The position numbers and the translations under genes were made by a program. From Oscillospiraceae bacterium (lineage in GTDB: Bacteria; Bacillota; Clostridia; Oscillospirales; Ruminococcaceae), in NCBI GenBank assembly GCA_016296485.1, contig JAEDJF010000041.1, forward strand, positions 1 to 11,727: DNA of 11,727 bases, written 5' to 3'. Below, piece after piece: positions 6,355-11,727 of the stretch. The notes below the pieces were generated by a model. It was not told the origin of the DNA. It saw nothing but the letters and a program-made list of their open reading frames with translations, and ran no database searches. Numbering within the stretch: the stretch's first letter is position 1; each line of letters starts with the position of its first letter.

Positions 6355-6999
6355 ATGCGTTCAAAATTTGACGAGCAGCTCGAACTGCTAAATAAAGAGC
6401 TTATTTTGATGGGTTCTCTTTGCGAAAACGCCATCTCTCTTTCCGTAAGAGCTCTTTTCGACTGCGACGCTAAAGCCGCAGAAAAGGTGCCCGAGCTTTC
6501 ATCGCAGGTTGACAGAAAGGAAAGAGAGATAGAGGGAATGTGTATAAGGCTCCTCCTCCAGCAGCAGCCTGTGGCGAAGGACCTCAGTTCCGTTTCTGCG
6601 GCGCTTAAAATGGTCACAGATATGAAACGGATAGGGGACCAGTCCGCAGACATTGCGGAAATAATCGCCGAGTCGAATATTTCCGCCCTTGGAGATACGC
6701 TCTACGTACACGATATGGCGGCGGCAGTTATAAAAATGGTAACCGACAGCATTGACGCCTTTGTAAAAAAGGACCTTGCGATAGCAAACTCCGTAATAGC
6801 ATATGACGATACGGTGGACAGCTGTTTTTATAAAATTAAAGAAAATATTATAGACCGCCTTTCCACCGGAAAAAGCGACGGGGAATACGCCCTTGACCTG
6901 CTTATGATTGCAAAATATCTTGAGCGCATAGGCGACCACGCCGTAAATATCGCAAGGTGGGTATCTTTCTCCATAACAGGAAATATAGAAAGCGTGTGA
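6355..6999 (+). CDS. phoU: Phosphate signalling protein PhoU
   Basis: A 214-residue, mainly helical cytoplasmic protein built from two three-helix bundles. It links the Pst transporter to the PhoR kinase and represses the Pho response when phosphate is ample. Each half carries a PhoU metal-binding motif: KRIGDQSADIAE (91-102) and ERIGDHAVNIAR (190-201). The second is canonical (E190, D194, N198). The first has lysine where the second has glutamate, which may weaken that site. GGGGAGG at 6338-6344 precedes the ATG, one base after the pstB stop. Position between pstB and phoP/phoR is the usual arrangement and supports the assignment. Confidence 0.95.
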   Translation: MRSKFDEQLELLNKELILMGSLCENAISLSVRALFDCDAKAAEKVPELSSQVDRKEREIEGMCIRLLLQQQPVAKDLSSVSAALKMVTDMKRIGDQSADIAEIIAESNISALGDTLYVHDMAAAVIKMVTDSIDAFVKKDLAIANSVIAYDDTVDSCFYKIKENIIDRLSTGKSDGEYALDLLMIAKYLERIGDHAVNIARWVSFSITGNIESV

Positions 7000-7003
7000 T
7001 CCG

Positions 7004-7678
7004 ATGATTTTTTGTGTAGAAGACGACAGCAGCATACGGGACCTTATGATATACACCCTGAAAGCCTCCGGGTTCGAGGCAGAGGGCTTCGCCGACGGCG
7101 GCGCCCTTTTTGAGGCGCTGAAGACTCAGAAGCCCCGGCTCATAATGCTCGACGTTATGCTCCCGGGGGAGGACGGTATATCGGTTCTAAAGAAGCTCCG
7201 CTCAAAATCAAGTACAGCCGATATTCCGGTGATAATGGCTACCGCCAAAACAACCGAGTACGACAAGGTGCTTGGGCTTGATTCCGGCGCGGACGACTAC
7301 CTCTCGAAGCCCTTCGGAATGATGGAAATGATCTCGCGGATAAAAGCTGTGCTGCGCCGAACGGAGCCGAAAAGCGAAGCAAGGACGCTTTCCCTCGGAA
7401 AAATTTCGGTAAATCTTGCCGAACACACCGTGACTTCCGACGGCGAAAGGGTTCAGCTTACGCTGAAAGAGTTTGATATGCTCTGTCTTTTGATGGAAAA
7501 TCCCGGAAGGGTATATACCCGCGACCAGCTTCTCTCTAAAATCTGGGAGTCCGACTATGCCGGGGAGACAAGAACGGTGGACGTCCATATAGGAACTCTC
7601 CGTACGAAGCTCGGAAAATGCGGCGAATATATCGAGACCGTCCGGGGAGTCGGGTATAAAATGGAGAATAAACTATGA
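7004..7678 (+). CDS. phoP: PhoB/PhoP-type response regulator
   Basis: A 224-residue OmpR/PhoB-family transcription factor. The receiver domain (1-118) has the acidic pair D7-D8, phospho-acceptor D50 (MLDVMLPG), T80 (MATAK) and K102 (SKPF). The winged-helix domain (about 128-222) has the recognition-helix region RTVDVHIGTLRTKLG (190-204) and ends RGVGYKM. Phosphorylated by the adjacent PhoR, it should bind the 11-bp-spaced repeats upstream of pstS. There is no clear ribosome site. The ATG lies four bases after the phoU stop, so translation is probably coupled. It shares ATGA with phoR. Family membership is certain; the phosphate role rests on context. Confidence 0.93.
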   Translation: MIFCVEDDSSIRDLMIYTLKASGFEAEGFADGGALFEALKTQKPRLIMLDVMLPGEDGISVLKKLRSKSSTADIPVIMATAKTTEYDKVLGLDSGADDYLSKPFGMMEMISRIKAVLRRTEPKSEARTLSLGKISVNLAEHTVTSDGERVQLTLKEFDMLCLLMENPGRVYTRDQLLSKIWESDYAGETRTVDVHIGTLRTKLGKCGEYIETVRGVGYKMENKL

Positions 7679-9330
7679 CAAAACGAATTTTTCGTTCAAT
7701 TTTTACCGTTGTGGTGTCGGTGCTGGCGGTTTCTCTCGTGCTGATAATCTGGCTTTTGTTTAACAGCTTTTCCTCTGACCGGATGGAGCAGTTAAAAATG
7801 CAGACGGAGCTCGCGGTACAGGGAGTTGAGACCGAGGGAGAAGCCTATTTTTCCGGTTTGCAGCCGAAAGATTACAGAATAACTTGGGTCTCGCCAAAGG
7901 GCGAGGTCCTTTTTGACAGCGACTTTGACGCCGCAAAAATGGAAAACCATCTTGAGCGGGAGGAAATAAAAGAAGCTATCGCTTCGGGAGAGGGCGAAAG
8001 CGTCCGCTATTCCGATACTTTAACCGAGCGCCAGCTCTATTTTGCGAAGCAACTCGGGGACGAAACGGTGCTCCGCCTTTCAATTTCCCAGAGCACAGTG
8101 CTGGCTCTTGCCTATGAAATGGCGCAGCCCATAATAGCCGTTTTCATAGCTTCCGCGCTACTCTCTCTGCTTCTGGCGCGCTACCTCTCAAAAAAAATAG
8201 TGGAGCCGCTGAACGACCTCGACCTTGACGACCCGCTTTCCAACGAGGAATACGACGAGCTTTCGCCGCTGTTGAGGAGGATAGACAGCCAGCAGAAGCA
8301 GCTTAAAGAGCAGGACGAAGAGCTTCGGAGAAAACGCCTTGAGTTTGAAACGGCGACCGGGAGTATGAGCGAGGGACTTCTGCTCATAAACAATAAAGGA
8401 ACAATTCTGAGCATAAACCGCGCGGCGGCGAAGCTCTTTGACGCGGACGAATCCTCCGTCGGGTCGGATATTCTTACCGTCAACAGAAGCCTTGAGATGC
8501 AGACTCTTCTAAATGATGCGCTTTCCGGAAAACGCTCGGAAAAAGCCGTGGAGCTTAAGGGCGGCACCTATCAGCTCAGCGCCAGCCCCGTTCTTTCAAA
8601 GGAGGGCGTTTCCGGCGCCGCGATACTTGCGTTTGACGTGACGGAAAGAGCAAAAGCCGAGCGTATGCGCCGGGAATTTACCGCCAACGTTTCCCACGAG
8701 CTTAAAACTCCGCTCCATTCAATTTCGGGCTACGCCGAGCTTATACAAAACGGTCTCGTGGAGCAGGAGGACATAGTGCCTTTCGCTGAGAAAATCTATA
8801 CCGAGACCCAGCGTATGATTTGCCTTGTGGAGGATATAATCAAGCTCTCACGCCTTGACGAGGGTGCTGAAGGAATGCAAAGTGAAAGCGTGAATCTGTA
8901 CTCCGCCGCAGAAAAAGCGCTCCACAGCCTCGCACAGGAGGCGGAGAAGGCGGAAGTTGCAATGGAGCTTACCGGCGACAGCGTTGCGGTAATCGGAATA
9001 CCCCAGCTCATAGACAGCATAATTTACAATATCTGCGACAACGCGGTAAAATACAGCCGCAAAGGCGGAAAGGTCGATATTTCAGTTTTAGATGAAGGCG
9101 AAACCGCTCTGTTCAAAGTGAGCGATACGGGAATCGGAATACCGCCGGAGCACCTGGACAGAATTTTCGAGAGATTTTACCGTGTGGATAAAAGCCGCTC
9201 AAAGGACGTGGGCGGAACTGGTCTCGGTCTTTCAATAGTGAAGCACGCGGCAAAGGTGCTGAACGCCGAAATCTCTATCGAAAGCACGGTGGGAGAAGGA
9301 ACTGCCGTTGCGGTGCGCTTCAAAAAATAA
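7675..9330 (+). CDS. phoR: PhoR-type sensor histidine kinase
   Basis: A 551-residue membrane kinase. TM1 (about 9-30) and TM2 (about 150-168) bracket an extracytoplasmic region of about 115 residues. A short degenerate HAMP-like stretch (169-186) is followed by a charged coiled coil (about 200-226) and a PAS domain (about 226-325). The HisKA domain has H341 (NVSHELKTPLHS). The ATPase domain has N456 (NICDNAVKY), D484-G488 (DTGIG), an F-box at 498-503 and GGTGLGLS at 513-520. The PAS domain is where PhoU/Pst signalling is thought to reach PhoR in other bacteria. GGAG at 7663-7666 precedes the ATG, which overlaps the phoP stop. It is the last gene of the operon and is followed by a strong terminator. 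Confidence 0.93.
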   Translation: MTKRIFRSIFTVVVSVLAVSLVLIIWLLFNSFSSDRMEQLKMQTELAVQGVETEGEAYFSGLQPKDYRITWVSPKGEVLFDSDFDAAKMENHLEREEIKEAIASGEGESVRYSDTLTERQLYFAKQLGDETVLRLSISQSTVLALAYEMAQPIIAVFIASALLSLLLARYLSKKIVEPLNDLDLDDPLSNEEYDELSPLLRRIDSQQKQLKEQDEELRRKRLEFETATGSMSEGLLLINNKGTILSINRAAAKLFDADESSVGSDILTVNRSLEMQTLLNDALSGKRSEKAVELKGGTYQLSASPVLSKEGVSGAAILAFDVTERAKAERMRREFTANVSHELKTPLHSISGYAELIQNGLVEQEDIVPFAEKIYTETQRMICLVEDIIKLSRLDEGAEGMQSESVNLYSAAEKALHSLAQEAEKAEVAMELTGDSVAVIGIPQLIDSIIYNICDNAVKYSRKGGKVDISVLDEGETALFKVSDTGIGIPPEHLDRIFERFYRVDKSRSKDVGGTGLGLSIVKHAAKVLNAEISIESTVGEGTAVAVRFKK

Positions 9331-9338
9331 TACGGATA

Positions 9339-9374
9339 AAATAAGTCCTCCTGCAAAGGAGGACTTATTTGTTT
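9339..9374 (+). terminator. Strong hairpin terminator of the pst-pho operon
   Basis: A perfect 14-bp stem, AAATAAGTCCTCCT (9339-9352) with AGGAGGACTTATTT (9357-9370), closes a GCAA tetraloop. The 3' arm ends in a T-rich stretch (9365-9374). It begins nine bases after the phoR stop codon. The AGGAGG inside the stem looks like a ribosome site but has no start codon after it and is sequestered by pairing. Confidence 0.85.
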
Positions 9375-9382
9375 CAGAGAAT

Positions 9383-9412
9383 AAAAAAAGCACCCTTGCG
9401 GGTGCTTTTTTT
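9383..9412. terminator. Bidirectional terminator between phoR and oppA
   Basis: Seven A, then GCACCC (9390-9395), loop TTGC, GGGTGC (9400-9405) and seven T (9406-9412). The symmetric A and T tracts allow termination from both directions. It lies 11 bases past the minus-strand oppA stop, so it mainly ends oppA, while backing up the phoR terminator in the other direction. Confidence 0.9.
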
Positions 9413-9422
9413 ATAGTTCTGA

Positions 9423-11171
9423 TTAGCGACCGAACTGGCAGTCGTTGTTGCCGGAAGCGGTGATCCACATTTCAAGCATGTTGATCGGGTCGTTGAAGTC
9501 GGCGAGCCAGCCTTCACGAGCGAAGTCGAAGTTACCGGCTTTTCTTTCCTCAAGGAATACGTTCCAGTCAAGGGTGTTGATGGTCATGTCGATGCCGAGA
9601 GCAGCGAAATCCTGCTGCATGGATTCAGCAACAGCAACGTGACCGGAGGTGTTGTTGGTAAGGTAGGTGAGGGAGATAGGAGTCTCATCGGAGAGAGTGC
9701 CGTCCTCGTCAAATTTGTAGCCTGCGGCTTTGAGGAGGGTGCGTGCTTCTTCGAGAGTGCCTTCGTAATCGTTGGTGATTCCGTAAGGATCATAGTAGCC
9801 CTGTTCGACGATCTCGGTCTTGAATACGCCGCCGTTGCCGTCAGCCATACCGTAAGGAATGAATGCGTTAGCGGGTTTCTGACCGGTCTGACCGATGTTC
9901 TCGCAGATGTAGTCACGGTCAACAAGGAGAGTGATAGCTTTTCTCATGCAGACTGCTTCTTCGGGGGTCTTGCCGTCAAAGAGGGAGCTCTTGCAGTTGA
10001 ATGCTGCGTAATAAGTACCGAGGTTGTCAACAATGTGGAACTCGGGGTTGCTGAGAAGGGAAGCGATCTCGTCGGTAGGAACGGTGTCTGCGAAGTCGAT
10101 ATCGCCTGCGTTATATGCAGCGTAGATAGCGGTATCATCGTCGGAAAGCATGAACTCGAGTTTCTCAACTTTTACGTTTTCAGCATCCCAGAAGTTGGGG
10201 TTCTTTACGTAGGTCATAGAAACGTCGTGGCTCCAGCCGGTGCAAACGTAAGCGCCGTTGGAAACGAAGCCGGCATCCTGAGCCCATTTGCCGGGAGCGG
10301 CGGGATCAGCGTTGGCTTCAACGGATGCTTTGTGTACGGGGAAGAAGGTCGGGAATGCCATGAGGTCCTCGATGTATGCGCAAGGAGCGGAGAGAACGAA
10401 CTCAAGGGTTACGTCGTCAACAGCGGTTACTGCGAGCTCGTTGGGGTAGCCAACAAAGCCGGAGAACATATAGCCGTAGTCGGCAGCGGTCTCTTCGCTG
10501 GCTGCACGTTTCCAGGAGTACTCGAAATCAGCAGCGGTGAGCGGATCGCCGTTGGACCATTTGAGGTCGGATTTGAGGGTTACGGTGTAGGTAAGACCGT
10601 CCTCGGAAACGGTGTAGCCCTCTGCGCAAGCGGGAGAAGTTACGCCGTCTGCGTTGTAGGTGTAAAGACCGGAGAAGGAGTTTGCAGCAAGGCAGGCGCC
10701 GTCAACGGAGCTGTTGAGAGCCGGGTCGAGGTATGCAGGCTCGGAGGCAAGGTTAAGACGGAGAGTGTCGGAGCCGTTGCCAAGGGAAGCATACATAAAG
10801 AATTTGGTGCCGAAGAGGTTTGCGAAAACGCCTTCTACGTAATCTTTCTGGAGATAGATGTCGTTGTAGAAATAGAAGGGGATTACGCAGTAGTTGGACA
10901 TAAGGATGTCCTCAGCCTGATGCATAAGCTCGGTACGCTTTGCATAGTCGGTGCAGGCTTTGATTTCGTCGATAAGTGCGTCATACTGTGCCCAGTCCTT
11001 AACAGGATCGATGAAAGCGTCGCTTACAAGGTCAGCAGCATTGGGAACTTCATCAACTACGGTTTCGCTGCCATCATTGCCATCTACTACTTCAGCGTCA
11101 TTATTACCGCCGCAAGCAGCGAAGGAAAGGCAAAGAATTGCAGCAAGAAGAAGTGCAAAAAATCTTTTCAT
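9423..11171 (-). CDS. oppA: Oligopeptide ABC transporter substrate-binding lipoprotein OppA, circularly permuted
   Basis: A 582-residue lipoprotein of the SBP_bac_5 family that binds peptides outside the cell. The signal peptide ends at SFAAC (C20), followed by an acidic linker (21-45). Residues about 62-128 (YDALIDEIKACTD..., VIPFYFYNDIYL, GTKFFMYA) match the segment that normally ends OppA. In E. coli OppA the equivalent FDSIMAETLKVTD...IVPVYYY...NMYIVK is C-terminal. After a short GNGSD joint comes the usual mature N-terminus (LRLNLASEPAYLDPALN, 137-153), and then the rest of the fold, with AEGYTVSEDGLTYTVTL at 183-199. The protein ends GWLADFNDPINML...NNDCQFGR, exactly where YDALIDEIK would normally follow. 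ATG 11171 is chosen because GGAGG (11180-11184) lies 8 bases upstream. An ATG at 11186 overlaps that site. Confidence 0.93.
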   Translation of the reverse strand: MKRFFALLLAAILCLSFAACGGNNDAEVVDGNDGSETVVDEVPNAADLVSDAFIDPVKDWAQYDALIDEIKACTDYAKRTELMHQAEDILMSNYCVIPFYFYNDIYLQKDYVEGVFANLFGTKFFMYASLGNGSDTLRLNLASEPAYLDPALNSSVDGACLAANSFSGLYTYNADGVTSPACAEGYTVSEDGLTYTVTLKSDLKWSNGDPLTAADFEYSWKRAASEETAADYGYMFSGFVGYPNELAVTAVDDVTLEFVLSAPCAYIEDLMAFPTFFPVHKASVEANADPAAPGKWAQDAGFVSNGAYVCTGWSHDVSMTYVKNPNFWDAENVKVEKLEFMLSDDDTAIYAAYNAGDIDFADTVPTDEIASLLSNPEFHIVDNLGTYYAAFNCKSSLFDGKTPEEAVCMRKAITLLVDRDYICENIGQTGQKPANAFIPYGMADGNGGVFKTEIVEQGYYDPYGITNDYEGTLEEARTLLKAAGYKFDEDGTLSDETPISLTYLTNNTSGHVAVAESMQQDFAALGIDMTINTLDWNVFLEERKAGNFDFAREGWLADFNDPINMLEMWITASGNNDCQFGR

Positions 11172-11229
11172 GTTTATTTCCTCCATATTTAAAATTGTGC
11201 CATACTACACAAGTATGTCCTTGTTTCGC

Positions 11230-11257
11230 GTTCTGCTTTTCCGAAGAAAAGCAGAAC
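11230..11257 (-). other. Intercistronic hairpin with cUUCGg tetraloop upstream of oppA
   Basis: In the minus-strand transcript, GTTCTGCTTTTC pairs perfectly over 12 bp with GAAAAGCAGAAC around a TTCG loop closed by C-G, one of the most stable RNA tetraloops. It sits 58 bases before the oppA start and after the oppF stop. It has no T-run of its own. A role in protecting or processing the oppA message is plausible but inferred. Confidence 0.7.
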
Positions 11258-11283
11258 AAAAAGAGGTACCTCTTTTTAAAAAG
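11258..11283 (-). other. Palindrome between oppF and oppA, possible leaky terminator
   Basis: AAAAAGAGGT/ACCTCTTTTT (11258-11277) is a perfect 20-bp palindrome, and it overlaps a second one, CTTTTTAAAAAG (11272-11283). In the minus-strand transcript the first can form an 8-bp stem with a GTAC loop whose 3' arm is five T followed by G. That is compatible with partial termination after oppF. It directly abuts the cUUCGg hairpin. The remaining intergenic bases (11187-11229) show no convincing promoter. Confidence 0.5.
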
Positions 11284-11293
11284 TTTTGCCGGA

Positions 11294-11727
11294 TTATTTG
11301 TTCCAGCAGGCGACAGCGTGGTCGCCGCCCCTGTCGGTAAGAGCGGGCATTTCAAGAGCGCAGCGCTCGGTAGCGTAGCGGCAGCGGGTACGGAACGGGC
11401 AGCCGGTGGGCATATTGAGCGGGCTCGGGACGTCGCCCTCAAGAACGATACGCTGTCTCTCTCTTGCGATGTTGGGGTCCGGAACCGGAACAGCGGAAAG
11501 GAGGGATTCGGTGTAAGGATGAATCGGGTGCTCCATCAGTTCGTCGGCGTCGGCGGTCTCAACGATATGTCCGAGATACATAACGGCAATGCGCTTTGAA
11601 ATATGCTGAACGACCAGAAGGTCGTGGGCAATAAAGAGATAGGCAACGCCGAGTTTTTCCTGTAAGTCCTCAAACATATTGATGACCTGCGCCTGAATCG
11701 AAACGTCAAGAGCGGAAACCGGCTCGT
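11294..11727 (-). CDS. oppF: Oligopeptide ABC transporter ATP-binding protein OppF, 3' part only
   Basis: The last 143 residues of an importer ATPase; the N-terminal part lies beyond the right edge (first complete codon at 11725-11723). The visible protein begins EPVSALDVSIQAQVINM, the end of Walker B and the D-loop, followed by the switch histidine in FIAHDL and YLGHIVE. The C-terminal oligopeptide-importer extension has HPYTESLLSAVP and a cysteine cluster (GCPFRTRC...ATERC...HAVAC) that can bind an iron-sulfur cluster in some relatives. DEPVSALDVSIQAQ wording favours OppF over OppD. It is co-directional with oppA, 122 bases upstream, so a peptide-transport operon with the binding-protein gene at its 3' end is likely. 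Confidence 0.9.
   Translation of the reverse strand, partial: EPVSALDVSIQAQVINMFEDLQEKLGVAYLFIAHDLLVVQHISKRIAVMYLGHIVETADADELMEHPIHPYTESLLSAVPVPDPNIARERQRIVLEGDVPSPLNMPTGCPFRTRCRYATERCALEMPALTDRGGDHAVACWNK

Noticed and set aside
9357..9362. AGGAGG after phoR as a ribosome site for a small gene
   Set aside because: It is the 3' arm of a perfect terminator stem and no start codon with a usable frame follows at suitable distance.
11172..11186. ATG at 11186 as the oppA start
   Set aside because: That ATG overlaps the GGAGG site that serves the ATG at 11171, and the shorter form begins with a typical MKRFF lipoprotein signal.
9639..11192. A 517-codon open frame on the plus strand opposite oppA
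   Set aside because: It lies almost entirely antisense to oppA, shows no recognisable domain and has a composition expected from the complement of a biased coding sequence. oppA has a clear ribosome site, lipobox and family motifs.
11187..11229. A promoter for oppA (TTGTGT with a downstream TAAATA on the minus strand)
   Set aside because: The spacing is 15 bases and both boxes are poor matches. The evidence is too weak to list as a feature.

Overview
The window looks like the chromosome of a Gram-positive anaerobe of class Clostridia, probably a gut-type Oscillospiraceae/Ruminococcaceae relative. This is inferred from AGGAGG-like ribosome sites, GTG and TTG starts, lipobox lipoproteins, a roughly balanced GC content and the gene order pstS-pstC-pstA-pstB-phoU-phoP-phoR. 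The genus cannot be fixed from the sequence.

Layout. (1) Bases 1-150: the 3' end of a reading frame that enters from the left, then a 3'-terminal tRNA fragment (T-loop to CCA, best match tRNA-Gly) with no 5' part. This is the expected signature of the distal attachment site of an element integrated at a tRNA gene, so everything to the right is probably core chromosome. (2) Bases 150-2740: a divergent pair. On the minus strand is a PlsC-type acyltransferase carrying a zinc ribbon. On the plus strand is an aldo/keto reductase with a C-terminal iron-sulfur domain. Back-to-back sigma-A-type promoters lie between them. (3) Bases 2740-9375: a complete phosphate operon, starting with 11-bp-spaced TTACA repeats (candidate Pho box), then pstS, a hairpin attenuator, pstC, pstA, pstB, phoU, phoP and phoR. 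The genes from pstC onward are tightly packed or overlapping, and the operon ends in a strong hairpin. (4) Bases 9383-11727: a convergent peptide-transport region on the minus strand, with the 3' end of oppF, a structured intergenic region and then oppA.

How the genes work together. PstS captures phosphate outside the cell, PstC/PstA form the channel and PstB powers it. PhoU couples transporter state to the PhoR kinase, and PhoR/PhoP probably act on the Pho box in front of pstS, closing a feedback loop within one operon. OppA and OppF belong to a separate ATP-driven oligopeptide importer.

Most interesting observation. Both extracellular binding proteins here appear circularly permuted. PstS has its second domain (SREDGSGTR half) first and its usual N-terminal domain (GSSSVTP half) last, ending exactly where the second domain would normally follow. 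OppA carries the segment that normally ends the family right after its lipoprotein linker, followed by the normal start of the mature protein, and it stops where that segment would normally continue. Each is one uninterrupted frame with its own lipobox and ribosome site, so neither looks like a frameshift or an assembly break. Two independent permutations of unrelated binding-protein folds in adjacent operons suggest a lineage habit worth a systematic search.
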